Below are positions 1 to 13,089 of a DNA stretch of 64,000 nt, piece after piece. The translations under genes were made by a program, and so were the position numbers. Below the pieces are notes generated by a model. The model saw only the letters and a list, made by a program, of their open reading frames with translations, made no database searches and was not told where the DNA came from. The stretch is from Tolypeutes matacus. Taxonomy: Eukaryota > Chordata > Mammalia > Cingulata > Chlamyphoridae. Positions within the stretch are counted from its first letter, which is position 1. Each line of letters begins with the position of its first letter. The DNA lies in NCBI GenBank assembly GCA_026826555.1, contig JAKSZT010053764.1, positions 14,860,896 to 14,924,895 of the forward strand. Direction: 5' to 3'.

Positions 1-164
1 ATGGGCACCGGGGCTGATTCCAACTTTTGGCAATGGTGAACAATGCCACTATGAACATTGGTGTGCATATATCTGTTTGTATTTTTGTTTTCAGTTCTTC
101 TGGGTATATACCCAGCAGTGGAATTGCTGGATCATACGGAAGATCTATTGCTAGTTTTCTGAGG
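1..164 (-). repeat. LINE-1 fragment, antisense (ORF2 end region)
   Basis: The plus strand reads as the reverse of the end of L1 ORF2. It carries the familiar antisense phrases 'tgggtatatacccagcagtg' and 'ggaattgctggatcatacgg', followed by 'ttctgaggaacc'. The copy is cut by the left window edge. It lies in a KDM4C intron. Confidence 0.75.
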
Positions 165-597
165 AACCTAATATGACTTTCAAAAATAGTCTTTGAGTGA
201 CTCCTCTTATGGATATACAAAATGAGCCAGTCTGACATGAATAATTTTTAGGATCTATGGGTTTTAGAGAAGAAAGGGAGTTTTGGTAAGAGAGTAGTTG
301 ACAGATAACAGTGGCTATCAAATTATGGTCTGCATAAGGAATGCCCAACACCATTTAATGGAGTCTGTAAGGTCAAAACTACTAGCATAAAAATATGGAG
401 ATTTATTTACCTATTCCACCATGTTGCCAATTGTAACCATGATACAAAGTAATGGTGGGCAAAACTGTCAGTGCCTGAGCAAGAATCAACACAGCAGCAC
501 CAAAGCAGTCATTGTGCTCTTAACAGCCACACACTTGCAGTAAAAAACAGAAAGCCAACTTCACTTAAGAATATCCTTGATGGGAAGGTGAGGCTTA
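165..597. other. Intron sequence, no recognised feature
   Basis: AT-rich sequence between two L1 pieces. No exon-like frame, RNA gene or clear repeat was seen. It may be further L1 sequence too decayed to recognise by eye. Confidence 0.4.
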
Positions 598-990
598 AAA
601 TGTACAGAGTTCCTTTGGAATGATGGAAATGTTTTGGTAATGGATGGTGGTGATGGTAGCACAACATTGTGAATGCAATTAACAATACTGAAATATATAT
701 CTGAATATGATTAAAGGGGGAAATGAGAGACTGTATATACAATAACAGAATAAAATGGAAAAAAAATAAAAATCCATGGAACTACACTACACAGTGAACC
801 TGAAGTTAAACCACAGGCTTTAAAGTACAATTACAAAAATGTGCTATCATCAATTGTAACAAATGTTGCACACCATCTCAAGTTGTTAATAATTAGGTGG
901 TATACAGGGATCCTGTATTTCATGCATGATTGTTCTGTAAACCTACATCTACTTTAATAAGGAGAAAAGAAAAAAGGAAAAAAAAAGAAT
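598..990 (+). repeat. LINE-1 3' end, sense
   Basis: This is an L1 3' UTR of the type that recurs through the window. It contains 'tggaatgatggaaatgtttt', 'atggatggtggtgatggtag', 'acaacattgtgaatg', 'atcaattgtaacaaatgt' and 'tgcatgattgttctgtaaac', and it ends in an A-rich tail near 970-990. Closely similar tails occur at 24.1-24.8 kb and 46.1-46.5 kb. Confidence 0.8.
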
Positions 991-2849
991 GTCTACGATG
1001 AAGGGGGATAAAGTATCCATTTTATGAAACCTGTGACAAAATGGGAAGTCCACATAAAGTGCTTCTGCTGCACACTGAAGCTTAATAGTAGTCTTGAGGA
1101 ACTGCGCTTGGGCAATAATTTGAGTAGCAAGTTGAACTAACTGGTTTTAATGGAATACCATTTTTACATAAAAGAATGACTTTGCCATTTGAAAGAAAAT
1201 CTGTCGCTTTAAGAAAAACAACTGAGAGAATTTGTTAAAATAATAATTGAAATTTTTTAGTCAAAATTAGAATTTTGGTAAACATCTACTATTGTGAGTG
1301 TGACAGTTTCTCATTACTTAAAGCTTTTTCTGATGGGATTGATGTTGATATTAACAAATGTAATTTTTAAAATATATTGAATAAAGGGATGGGCAAACAT
1401 TTAGAAGGTCTGTATAATTCAGATCTTTGCTTACCAAACTTATGCAAAGGTGAACATACAAACTGCAAGAGAGACCAATGAATTTTTAGCTTGATAAGAA
1501 TACAAAAGGTTCACTGATGTGATTTCAGATTCCATGTTGCAGCTAAACTTTAAGAAACCAGTTTCTTGAATTTTAGTGTAGTGTCAAAGAATATTCATTA
1601 ATTATCTAGAACAACTATTAAAATAATGCTCTCTTTCCAACTACATATACATGTGAAGCCGAAGTTTATTCAGATATGTCAACCTAACAACACATTGCAA
1701 CAAACTGACAACAGAAGCAGATAAGAGAACCAAGTTATCTTCTGTTAAACCCAGAATTAATAGAAGAATTTACAAAAAATGGAAAACAATACCACTCTTC
1801 TCACTTTGGGGGGGGGGGAGGACTGGGAAAAAAGACTTATTTTTCATAAAAACACAGGTTAAGAGCTTATATAATTACTATTGCTACTTTTAAAGGATTT
1901 AATTTTTTTTCCCTGCTTAAATTCTAGTACATTAAATGATAGAAATCCCATTTAAAGAAAGCAAAAAGACAAGACTTTGTGGTTCTCAAAAATTTTAAGA
2001 TATAAGGAATCCAGACACCAAAAAGAATGAGAACCACTGACATTTACATGGGCATTTTCATCCAAAAGTGTTAGTATCCGTGCTGAACCATACAGACCGA
2101 ATAGAATCGGTACAGTCTGATCTAAAAGCCAAGCAAGAATTTCATAAACTGCTTTCCTCAATCATCCTGTGATCCTTAAACAAAAAGAAAACAAGAGACA
2201 ACACTGCCAAAAGGCTTTCTTTTTCTTGGTTCTTTCATTAAAGTTCTGCAAGATTTGTTAGCTGTAGTTGAAAAAAAAAAATTCTATGCCAGTAGCACTC
2301 ACTTTTTTTCTCTGTGGGTGACCACCTCCCCTCATGGCAGAAACCTAGATTCCTAGACTATTATATTACAAAAACATCCCCTATTACCCTGGAGCAAGTA
2401 AAGTACAGTCAAGCAAAGCATGAACCTAAACAGAAAACAGTTCCTTAAGAATTCACAGCAGCAGGTTTTAACACAGCTCCAGGCACCACACTGTCAGAAC
2501 TTTGTCCCAAATAAGAAGCATAAACAATGGTGAATGCGGCCAGCCTACGAAGGATGGCCAGACTCCAAAACTAGCAGTACCCTGAGGGTTAACAGGGAAA
2601 ACAGACCCTATCTTGGATAGATATGCTGGAGTAGCCTGTGGAAAATAATGCCAACATACCAGCAGCACCTTCAATAGCTGCTTAAAATCACTAAAGAAAA
2701 ATACTCTTATTTTGTAAAGAAGTTGTCTAAACCAAGCTCCAAACTCCTGAATAATGCACAAAATAGACTGAAATTGTTGTTTTATATTAGTATTAAAAAT
2801 ACCCTCTCTGACTTAGACTTAGGAAGCCAAACTTTGCCCCTGGTACAGT
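991..2849. other. Intron sequence with an 11-base poly-G tract
   Basis: Mostly unassigned AT-rich intron. A run of 11 G lies at 1808-1818. A short stretch at about 1977-2039 begins with 'gtggttctca' and ends with 'tgagaaccac'. It looks like the two ends of a MER5-type hAT element with its middle missing, but no 8-bp target duplication is visible. Confidence 0.35.
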
Positions 2850-4065
2850 TAAAAACTCTTTCAAACCAAGAATTCTATATCTGACAAAACTATCTTTCAA
2901 AAATGAGGGAGGGATTAAGAAATTTCCAGATAAACAAAAGCTGAGGGACTTCATCACCACTTCACTGGTCCTACAAGAAATGCTAAAGGGAGTTCTGCAG
3001 GTTGAAATGAAAGGACACCAGACAACAACTGAAACCTCATGAAGAAATAAACATCTCTGGAAAAGATAATGACATGTATAAATATAAGTACCAGTACTTT
3101 TTACTTCCTACAGGATCCAAAAGGCAAATGCATGAAATATCACAATAAATCTATGATTTAGGATTCATAATATATAAACATGTCATTTTTGACAAGAACT
3201 ACATAAAGGAGGAGGATGGAGATGAAAAGGAAAATAGCTTATGTATGCTAGTGAAGTAACTAAGTTAATATCAAAGCAAATGAGACTGTTATACATTTAG
3301 GATGTTAAATTTAAGCCCCATGGTACCCACAAAGAAAATATCAGAGAATATGCAAATTCCTAGAGACAGAAAATAGAGTTCAGTTTACCAGCAATGGATG
3401 GCAGGGGCAATGGGGAGTTAATGCAAAATGAGTGTAGGGTTTCTGTTTGGGGTGAAGGGAAAGTTATAGTAATGGATGGTGGTGAGGGTACTGCAACATT
3501 GTGAATGTGATTAATCCCATTGAATGGTATCATTGGGAGGGGTTGGGATGGCAAGATTTTTGTTGTATATGTTTCTGAGCTAGGGAGGGAGGGAGGAAGA
3601 GGGGGAGGGAAAGTAAAGATGTAATGACAATTAAATACAATACATGATACTGGATGGGATCAAGGAATGGAGGAGAAAAGGTTCAAAAGAACATTACTGG
3701 GACATAAGAATAAACTGGAATGTGGAAGGTAAGCTTTATATCAATGTTAAATTTATTAAATTTGATAACTGCACTTAAGGTGATTATATAATTGAATATC
3801 CTTGTTCACAGGAAATGTACATAGACGTACTACATATTCGAGGAATATTATATGTGTAACCTGCTCTCAAAAATGTTGAGAAAAGATGGAAGGGAGGGGA
3901 GGAAGGGAAGGAAAAAGGGAGATAGATATGGCATGGGTGGCAAAATGTTAAAATTGGTGGATCTGGATAACTGTACGGGTGGTTCTCTGTATGGGGTTTA
4001 TATGATTTTGCAACTCTCCTAGAAGTTTGAAAGTATTCTAAAAGGAAAACTTAAATTTTAAAAAA
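2850..4065 (+). repeat. HAL1 / old L1 (L1ME-like) copy, sense
   Basis: The start matches the C-terminal part of L1 ORF1, with a decayed frame reading roughly 'LRDFITTS...LQEMLKGVLQ'. It runs directly into a 3' UTR without an ORF2, the arrangement expected of half-L1 (HAL1) elements. The tail carries 'gaaagtattctaaaaggaaa' and ends in A-rich sequence near 4060. A GGGA/GGAA-rich patch lies at 3580-3625. A longer copy of the same family is at 36.7-39.0 kb. Confidence 0.6.
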
Positions 4066-5674
4066 AAGTATAAATTCCTGATCATTATAACACCACCATG
4101 CCAACACTTGGTCACCTGTCTTGTCATCTTTAAAAAGAAAAAAAAGCTCTTGGACAAAGGTAGTAGAAATAGACATATACAAAGAATCTCAATAATAGTG
4201 CTCAGGAAGAAATGTGATTTAAAACAAAACTTTATGATTTATACATACATATATATCTCAGATGGGTACAAAAGGCTATCTAGAACTTTCATCACTACAA
4301 TTACGTCTAGGTAAAATCACAGTAATTAGCCACTCACAGAAAGCCTGCTTACAATCTCTCTCTACTTGCTCCCATGGTATCTCAAATGCCATCTCCAAAA
4401 TTACCCTCCTTGTTTGCAATTAAAACCATAACTGCCTTCTACCCAAGACCATAAGAAACTCTGCTTTCCAACAAATCAAATCCAGTTTCATAGTGATAAT
4501 TTGATCTTTGCCTTGTTATTAGTATTTATACCATGAAGTAGGAGAGTCAGTACTAAATCTGCTGCTGATCAAATGACCCTACAGTAGTCTGAGAGCTACT
4601 GAATGGGAGAAACTCACTCATGCAGGTTACTGGATAAGTAAGAGAAGACCCCTAGAAAGTAGGTTGCTTAGTGATTGATAAAAACATCCTGACTCTGAAA
4701 AGAAAGTCAGGCTTGCTGCAATTCACTGGAAAATAGTAAGATGGTCTGAGAAACCTCCAAAGACTTCTATTTAAACTAAATTTGGGGTGGTCTCCATTAT
4801 TTAAGTAACTTTTTTCTACAAGTTAATAAAACTTCCTATGGTGTGTTAGGGGCCCCACTGGTAATAGAAAAGGCAATTTTAATGATTATATATGTATTTT
4901 TGGTTACTTCCTATATAAACCATATATTAAAACTTTCTATATAAACTATTTTTCACATGAAAGTATACATGTGAAACTGGAAAATATATATTTAAAAATA
5001 TTAGTTCAAGTGATAAAATGATTAAATCTCTGGCAAAGAAGTTACAGATAAACACTATAATAAATTATGTATTTTTAAAAATTTTAAAAGCCCCTCACTT
5101 TGTAGTTTGAAACAATGGTTATTAAACTATTCTAAGGTAACCACAGCTACAAGTGTAGTTTATTATAATCCAACGCTATTATAATAAACTTAGCACTCTT
5201 CAGAATGCCATAGGGAGAAAAGTGGGGGTTCTAAAATTGAGAAAGAACTTAAAACAATGTTTCATTCATGCAATCTGCGGGATCTTAAACTTTGGCTATA
5301 ATTTTGAACCTCAATTTCTCCATCTGAAAATAAGTTCAAAACTACCTAAGTTACAGTGTTTTCAAAAAGGTTATATGAGAGACCAGCCTTAAAGTCGCTA
5401 CTCACTGGTATGTATGTTCTGGGGTCTTCAGTGGATGATGGTTCCTTCCCTTTGGCTCTCCAGCAAAATCTTTGCAAAGGTCATCCAAAAAACTACTTGA
5501 AATACTAACCTTTTGAAATAACAATACAAACTAGAAGAGTGAGAGCCAATGTAGATGGAAACCCAATTATCTCCTATATATGAACATTTCCATCAAAAGA
5601 TTTATGCTTTCAGATTAACAAAAAAACAACACCTTTATTCTCCCCTCAGTCAAAAACAGTTATAAAAATGTTAT
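4066..5674. other. Intron sequence, mostly unassigned
   Basis: AT-rich intron. Around 5270-5390 the text faintly resembles the sense MIR core ('ctcaatttctccatctgaaaat'). No exon or RNA gene was recognised. Confidence 0.35.
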
Positions 5675-6075
5675 TTCATGAATTTTAACAAATGTGCAAC
5701 ATCAGTGCAAGGTTTTAAAAATAGGGCAGTATATGGGAACTCTGAATTTTATGCATGATTTTTCTGTAAACCTTTAACTTATCTATTTCTGAAAAAGGAA
5801 AAAGTATCACTGAAATATTATTTATGATTTTTAAAAAGGATAAGAACTAAGTGTTCATTAAGAAATATGTAAAGAAATTATGGCATGCATATATTATATA
5901 GGCATTAGAAAGGGTGATTTGAAGACTATTAATTAAATATTATATATAAAACACATATAAATATTATATAACATAATATAAACATTCACATTAAATGAAT
6001 ATGAATGTCACAACATAGTAACAAATGAAAAACCAGGACACAAAGAGGTATATTAAGAATGACGCCAATTCTATT
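5675..6075 (+). repeat. LINE-1 pieces: 3' end then ORF2-like fragment
   Basis: 5675-5800 is an L1 3' end ('tgcatgatttttctgtaaac' and a short A tail). It is followed from about 5835 by an older sense fragment resembling the end of L1M ORF2 ('aagaaattatggcatgcata', then 'caaatgaaaaaccaggacac'). They may be separate insertions. Confidence 0.5.
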
Positions 6076-6319
6076 TAAAAACTTTTCTTTAAAAGTCTAG
6101 AACAAAGGAAAGGGAGTTTGTAAGTTTTCATAATTATAAAAATATGCAATCTTAAAAATTGAAAATAAAGATACTACAGTCAGAATTATACTGCAGTCAC
6201 TATAAATTGAGGGAAACCCTAGTTTAAGAGCAGGCTTATGTCAGATTTATTCATTCAGCTCAGTCTCTTTGAACACATTTTACTTACTAAGTATGAGTGG
6301 ATTTTTGTAAAGAAAAACA

Positions 6320-6475
6320 TTTGGGCCATTTGTGGAAGAGCTGCTGCCAGGAGTCGCAGATGAAACCCAGCAGATGGGAAAAGCCATCAACTCTACTACA
6401 GTACAATTTCCCTTTGCCAGTCACCACAATGATTTTGCTGCTTCGGGTTATGTTCCAGTGATGTGTTTTGGCTAA
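6320..6475 (+). pseudogene. Protein-like fragment of unknown origin
   Basis: One frame stays open for about 50 codons with non-repetitive, protein-like composition. It starts near 'GPFVEELLPGVADETQQMG', passes through 'VQFPFASHHNDFAASGY' and stops at 6473-6475. I do not recognise the parent protein. No splice sites or upstream start fit an exon of KDM4C, and it lies on the strand opposite to that gene. A decayed processed pseudogene is possible, as is chance. Confidence 0.25.
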
Positions 6476-7369
6476 AACAGCACCATTCTCCGCTATGAAG
6501 AGTATAGCAGCATCTGCTATCTTTCAGGTACTTGAGCAAAATCTTAGTTCTGGGAGGCATTATATATGGTTTCAAATGTCCTGAAGGAAATTGAGGGGAG
6601 AAAGGGAGTGGGTATGAGTTACTAAAAAGATCAAAGAAGTTTCAACTTGGGAACATTAGAGTTCCTATACTCTATTTGGTATACAAACTATATTTCAAAG
6701 ATTTTTTGAATTGTTAATTTTCAAAGATTGCAAAGGTATGTTCAAATTCTCAAAATGAAAAAACTTATGAGAGTTTTAGGTATGGCTGGACAGGGAAGTA
6801 GTGTAATTGAAGAAAAATAAAATTCTGCATTACAGCTCCACTAAAGTGTTAATGCAAAAAAAAGATACCAGAGAAGGGTATACAAATATTTTAGGTTTGA
6901 AGAACTTAAGAAATTAAATGTATAGACCTACTTTTACTCTTTATGTATCACCTCTCTATAACAAATGTCAAAAATGTTTCAAAAGTATACATTCCAACTC
7001 ATTCAATACACTGCTTTAAAGAACAAAAACATTCCAAATCACACATCTTTAAATTTCCTATGATAAGGAAATATACTGATAACTAGATACCTCTGAGGAG
7101 ATGGGCTTCAAAGGGGACTTTGGCATTACCAGTAATGTTTACGTTACTTGAGAACATTAGCCTATGTTCACACTCATGTATATATTCTTATAACACTCAT
7201 GAACAACAAAGAAGACTGAGAAGCTGATCTAACCTATCAACAAAGAAGGCTGGCTCTTTTGAGGCATTTATATATGTTCATTCCAACTTCTTTTAATCAA
7301 TATTCACCCTCTCTTCCTAGGTTTACTACTCAGATAAAATACCTGAGTGCAAAATTTCAAAGTAAAGAT
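6476..7369. other. Intron sequence, nothing recognised
   Basis: AT-rich intron with no convincing exon, RNA gene or named repeat by eye. Confidence 0.35.
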
Positions 7370-7500
7370 ACAGGATTTGAAGCCTATATGTAGTACTTGC
7401 CAGCTGTGGAAACTTGGGTAAGTGATTTACTGTCTCAGTAAATCACTGTTTCCTCCTCAGTAAAAAAGGTAATAAGACCACCTATCTTAAAGAATGGTTA
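7370..7500 (+). repeat. MIR fragment, sense
   Basis: The order matches the MIR core: 'gccagctgtggaaacttggg', then 'cagtaaatcactgtttcctc', then 'aagacc' and 'acctatctta'. Inside it, 7422-7431 and 7437-7446 form a perfect 10-bp hairpin (GTGATTTACT, loop GTCTC). Confidence 0.65.
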
Positions 7501-9142
7501 AATAACAATTACTCATAATGTATGCAAATAAGAAACCAACAGTCAATATGCATATATTGGTAGCTAGGGGAAGAAGAAGAAAATCCCTAGAAGAAAGCAA
7601 GCATAGCTTTGGGAAAGAAGCTGATAACAAGGCACCAAAATGAACTGATTGTAGGCAACAAATCAAAGAAATATGAAAGTTTAAGTATATGAAACTCACA
7701 ATGTGCACAGCAATATGAAAGACACTGGAAATATGGAATCAACACTCTTTTACCTTCAAGGAATTCAAAAGTTCTCAATGGCAGAAACCTCCAGCTTCTT
7801 AAACTCTTCCGTCAATACGATCCAAAACCGAAGCCAAAAAAATGGCAAAACAAGATCTCTAAACAATAAAACCACTAGCATTTTGTAACCCACTTGAAAA
7901 AGTTCCCCTTAGCTAAAAGCCAGCTCTTTTGGTTTATGTAAAGAACAGTAGAATCCTTAGACCTTCTGACCCAAGAACTAACAGAAGTATCACCTGGAAG
8001 ACAAGGTACTAAGGAGACTCAGGAAGAACTTCAAGCAAAGCAGCCATGATTCTGACTACTATAGAAACAAGAGTACAGACTATTAAAGAGAATATACAGA
8101 AGAAATAAGAAGAGGATAAAGCGGCAAAATGTTAATTCTCATTCCACACCCAAACACATAGGGAGATGCTGACAGCTCTGCATTTTGCTATTCTTCAAAC
8201 GTGCCAGATTTGCTCTCTCCTGGGGACCTTTGTACTCACTATTCTCTTCCAGAAAGATTATTACCCAAGGTCTTCACCTAATATCCTTGAAGGCATTATA
8301 AGGCATATTTCCTTGAGAAAACATAAAACATCTGTGCAGAATTAGAGGTACAATTGATAGATATGAAAAAATAGTCACCTCAACATCTCCTTAAAACCTG
8401 GGCAACAAGGACCCAGAGAAAAGTAAAACAATTCTATATAGCACTAAAATAGGGTAAAAGGAGCCATTTCCTAACTAGCTGGGAACCTTACACATTATTA
8501 ACCTCCCAGAGCTGAAAAATTCCTTTCTAAAATCCATAACAAGGGTAGCCACATGCCAGCCTGCAGAACATTGCTAGCCAAGGACTAAATTTTCACTGGT
8601 CTGCAACAAAACAAGGAAAAGACGAGAGAGTAAATTTACCATGAAACAAAAGTTTTTTAAAAAATACATAAGCCTTGCAAACTTTGCATGCTTATTCTCC
8701 ATCATAAGAGCTAATTTCACAACCAGGCAAATGATGAAAATAAAAATGCAGAAAATATGGTGCAAAATATGGGATTTTTCAGTACTCTGTAGAGTGAAGA
8801 CACCCAGGTCTCTAGGGAAAGGAGGTTGTGTAAAAGTTTAAGGAAATGTAAAGTAATATATATGAGTTGTATGATGTTGCAGTTTTTGTAAATTAAAAAA
8901 ATATCAAATATGGTCATTTCATACATTTCAGTATAATACAATTTATTTTTCTGAAGAATGGAATGAAACATGCATTGCAATATGAAAAGCTGCTCCTCAG
9001 ATGTATCCTACAAGAACAAGTAAAAAGTAATGCATGAAGTCACAGGAGTCAAAGTCGTGACTGATTTTATAATCCAAATACTCTCAGCACATTCAAGGTA
9101 TCTGATCATGACTTCATGCCAACCATTGTTTAAAAAAGTTTC
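7501..9142. other. Intron sequence, nothing recognised
   Basis: AT-rich intron. Several short open frames exist here but none has splice sites, protein-like composition or a recognisable family. Confidence 0.35.
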
Positions 9143-9157
9143 AAAAGGAATTGTGAA

Positions 9158-9332
9158 GGGAAGCGGCTGTGGCTCAATCAGTAGGGCTCCCGTTTACCAT
9201 ATGGGAGGCCCCGGGTTCGGTTCCCGAGGCCTCCTGGTGAAGGCAAGCCCGCCTGCACGGCGTGGTTAGCTGACCCAGCGAGCACAAGCAGCAAGGGGGG
9301 GATAAATGAATAAATTAATAAAATCTTTAAAA
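9158..9332 (+). repeat. tRNA-derived SINE (DAS type), full length
   Basis: The head carries RNA polymerase III box A-like 'tggctcaatcagtaggg' and box B-like 'gggttcggttccc'. The body is 'cctcctggtgaaggcaagcc', followed by 'ctgacccagcgagcacaagc' and a 'taaatgaataaat' tail. The 15-bp target duplication AAAAGGAATTGTGAA flanks it at 9143-9157 and 9333-9347, so the insertion is intact. It belongs to the xenarthran SINE family known from armadillos. Confidence 0.9.
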
Positions 9333-9347
9333 AAAAGGAATTGTGAA

Positions 9348-11299
9348 AAGTAGAGAAGGCAACTGTAGAAGATAAATTAACATTTTTCCTCTAAATCCAA
9401 CAAAATCTGATCAAGTGATTAGCAAAATAACAAGTTGTTTTTTATTTTATTCCCCGTATTACAGGAAAAGTGAATGCCATTGGGGAAATAACACACAAGT
9501 ATTATTACAGAGCTAAGTACTAGATAAAATATCCATTCAATCTGAGTGACAACAACATCTATTGTTTTATGTCCACATAAGTGCAGGAACACATTAGCTG
9601 TGACATTTCAACAAATATTCCAAGCCAATCTATTTAATAATCTGCTGAATTTGCTATTTTATTGTTTAGACAGAAATATTATTGTACTTCTTAAGAAAGA
9701 ATAATATTACCTCAAGCAAATAAGAACTGATTGAACAAAAAGAAGGTATCATTATATAAAAGTTAATAACATTTGGAGAATGGCATACAATAGTCATAAA
9801 ACAGCTTTTGTTTTTTCAAAATTGGCATTAAAAAGGGAAAGAGACTTTTTTAAAAAGGGAAAAACTCTGTTGATGAAGGATGTTCCTAAACTTCACTATT
9901 ATCCTTTTCTATGAAAGGTGAGCATGGAAAGAGGACTACACATAGTTTTCCCAGGTCATGCAGGCATTAATAGTCAAGGAAAGACTAGAAGCCAGGCCTC
10001 AGGCTGCCCACCATAAACAAAAGCAATTGCCCATTACCATCTATCAGAACAAATAAATGGGTGCTTTTAGTATTAAATACAAATATTTAAATAACATTTA
10101 TAAAGTTTTAATCAATAAAAGACACCATTATTATAGTTAGTCAATACAGCCACTTTAGTAAATCCTTGAAATAAAAGAAGTAAAATTAAGACTGGCAAAT
10201 TTATACCAATACTGTTAGGAAAGAGGGAGTTAGAGCATGCCAATAGCAAGAAGGCATAATTCTCCCAAAAACATCTATCCACCAAAGGTGAACAGAAACA
10301 GCCAATTCTAAATAATGTCCTTTCATTTGAGGGCCATTGCAAAGGGACCAACAGCCAGCTTGTATACTAGAAGTGCTCCCAATAATGAGCACATCTTTAC
10401 ATATATCTTCCTGTGACTGAATGAGACAATTGAGGAAACAACAAAGGACATCTCAGGCAATTCCAGAAGAAAACAAATATATCTAATTAAATAAAATCAA
10501 TGGGTAATTCTAGTCGAGAAAATATGCTTACGACAGGGTTAGTAGTCAATTGTATCACAAACACAAGTGCTTTAATAAATCATTTAGAGAGGTGATCAAA
10601 TGTTGTGGAATTTGAGTTCCTGAGATTTCATTTACTTAAATGTGCTGAAATGTATACATTTTATTATTCAAAACAAGTGAAAACCTAGGTTAGATTGGTT
10701 AAATAATGATGAAATGCCAAGAAAAATCTCTCAATAAAGCAGCAATTTCCTCCCTTCCATCTATATATTCAAACATTTCATCCATTACTAAATGAACTAT
10801 AATATTAATATAGGCAGACATTGCAAAAATAATGGACCATTGTCTGAAATGAACTCTCAATCTAATCCTCAAGGCATGCAGATATTATATAGATAGGGAT
10901 GAAGGTGGAAGTCGTCTTTACTGTCAAAAGATGTTTAACAGCTCATTATCGTACTATACTTGCTAAATTGCTAAACAGATATTCAGACATTTCCGACTAC
11001 AGTGAATTAAGAGTCATAACAAGGGCTTTAATCTGAGTCTTGTAAATCTTCAAAGTTGTAGTGGCATCACCTCTGCAATTGGGTAAACATGTTATAGATG
11101 GGTATCTAAGCCTTTAGATCTTTCTGTACTATCTAAAAATCACAGAATTAAAGTTGAAAGATTTTAAATGAAAATTTGGCCCAACAGTGATCGGCTCTTC
11201 TCCAACTCTGCCAGAAGCCCCACAACTCTTAACATATCACCACATACTATTTAAGGGAACTCAAAATGTCCAAAAGTATTCCAAGAAACCAAAGGATAG
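9348..11299. other. Intron sequence, nothing recognised
   Basis: AT-rich intron without a supported gene or named repeat. Open frames on the minus strand at 10112-10392 have no family resemblance that I can see. Confidence 0.35.
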
Positions 11300-11425
11300 G
11301 AACACCAATCATTCATGACTAAGACTCACGTTTTAGACATGAGGAAATTGAGGCCCAGAGAGAAGACATGCCCAACATCAAAGAATCTGTAAAGGTCAAA
11401 ACCAGGGCTCCAAAGGCTATTAGTC
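11300..11425 (-). repeat. MIR fragment, antisense
   Basis: 'gacatgaggaaattgaggcc' followed by 'cagagag' and 'gtcaaaaccagggctcc' is the reverse orientation of the MIR core and tail. Confidence 0.65.
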
Positions 11426-12489
11426 CACTGGTCAAACAGATTCAAATGCAGGCTGGATTGAGGAAATGTCTCTCCCAGAAAGTTTTTGCAACTGTTTCTG
11501 CAGCTGTCTTAGAGGCAATAAACAACCGCCAGCACCTACATTTATTCTTAGTGTGGAAGTTTATACACCAAAAAGAGGTATAAATATGATGACAATCCTT
11601 TGACTAAGAATTCTTAGAGGGTCTTTCTCTTCTTATTTTAAGGCCCTTCCCCACCTAAGCCCAGACTCAGGAAAGGTAATTCACTTGTCATCCACTTGTG
11701 CCCAGTCCATTTTGTGGTTGTTTTTTGTTTGTTTGTTTGTTTGTTTTAAATTTCATAGTCCACCCTTTCACTAAGAATGCAGCCTTTTTAAGAGTCCAGC
11801 TCTGTATGTCTGGAGGATCCCATGTAGTCTTGGTTCCAACTGCTACACATCACTCTAGTTCCAGGACATTTCCCCCAGATACTCACATCATTAGCTCTCC
11901 CTCACGACTCTGTATTTCACTTCTTTATGAACCCCCACAGGATTGCCCTCATTTCTTGAGAGCTCGCTAATCATCCTTCTGCTCCTCCTCATCACATCAC
12001 AACAGCAACAACAAATATTTACTGAATTACATGATAAACACATACATGTAGTTTACATACATGTAGTTTAATAAGCCTCTAATCAGCTCTATGGACCAAG
12101 TGCTACAATACTACATTGTAAATACTTGAGCATGGAGGGGTAATTTCCTAAAAGTCATGCAGATAACGGAGTCATGGAGATACTCGACCCCAGAGCTTCT
12201 GGTTGTAGCCATGGAGAGATACTGTGCTTTATGATATTTGGCCTCTCCATGCATGGATAAAGAGTATTCACTCTATTTTTTCCATTATTTCTGGTTGTTT
12301 TGTAGCAGTAGGATCATCAGGAAATCTAGTCCATCACAAAGGCATTCCATGTTTTTTTTTGTTTGTTTGTTTGTTTTTTTACCCAAATATAAAATAAATA
12401 CAAAAGATATAAATGATTGTTATAAATTTTTTGAAAAATTATCAGCATACAAAAGGAAATTAAAACCAGCAGGTAACAATATTGTATAC
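11426..12489. other. Intron with two (TTTG)n tracts and a weak MIR/L2 remnant
   Basis: (TTTG)n simple repeats lie at about 11720-11747 and 12352-12380. Between 12010 and 12210 the sequence weakly resembles antisense MIR or L2 ('acaaatatttactgaatta' and later 'taatttcctaaaagtcatgc'). No gene was recognised. Confidence 0.4.
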
Positions 12490-12830
12490 TTTTTTTAAGT
12501 GTCCAAGAAAATTTATTCTCAGCACAAGTATGACAAATCAAATCACCACCAATAGATGGTAGTGGTCACTGTCTAGAATCATTTTAATGTCAGTGATTGC
12601 ACTGTACATGAGGTGCTTCCAAGGCTTGTCCTTGGATAAAGGTTGTACTAATAAAAAATGTTGGAAATGAATGCAGTTATACCACGTATGAATGAACCTC
12701 TTGGCAGAAAGAAGGCTGTAAAGAACAATCAATGAACACGAGCACATGAGTCACCAAAAGGAATTCTATTGTTTGAAGATTCAATTTCTCAGATGCTCAA
12801 ATCTAGATAAAATATGAAGACATTGTTGTC
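12490..12830 (-). pseudogene. Possible retrocopied transcript 3' end (minus strand)
   Basis: On the minus strand the sequence reaches a canonical AATAAA, then 'TTTTCTTGGACACTT' and a short run of A at about 12498-12492. That is the layout of a polyadenylated transcript end copied into DNA. An open minus frame of 69 codons overlaps it. I do not recognise the source gene, and no target duplication was found, so this stays tentative. Part of it (12751-12810) recurs at 16223-16282. Confidence 0.3.
12751..12810 (+). repeat. 60-bp dispersed repeat, copy 1
   Basis: Aligned base for base with 16223-16282, 53 of 60 positions match without gaps. The flanks on both sides differ. The repeat family is not recognised. 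Confidence 0.7.
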
Positions 12831-13089
12831 AATTGTTGACATTGTATTAACCCAGTGTCAATTCAGGACAATTAAAATGCAACTGATGAAAGAAGAAGCA
12901 TGCCAAGGATTCAAAAAAAAAGTATGAATATGAAATATAGATAACAAGTTGCAAAGTTGCTGGGTAAACACTTTCTAAGACAACTGGTGGTGTACATTTA
13001 TCACAATCGATAAAAGCATGTTTTTTAAATTGTATTATTAACTGTATTCCATGCTTTAACTTAGAGTTGACTATATGTTTTATGCGGTT

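Noticed and set aside
7422..7446. Perfect 10-bp hairpin as a possible small RNA precursor
   Set aside because: The stem is too short for a microRNA precursor and it sits inside a MIR element.
9161..9235. tRNA gene-like box A and box B
   Set aside because: It is the head of a SINE with a body, a tail and a target duplication. The same holds for the other SINE heads, so none is called as a tRNA gene.
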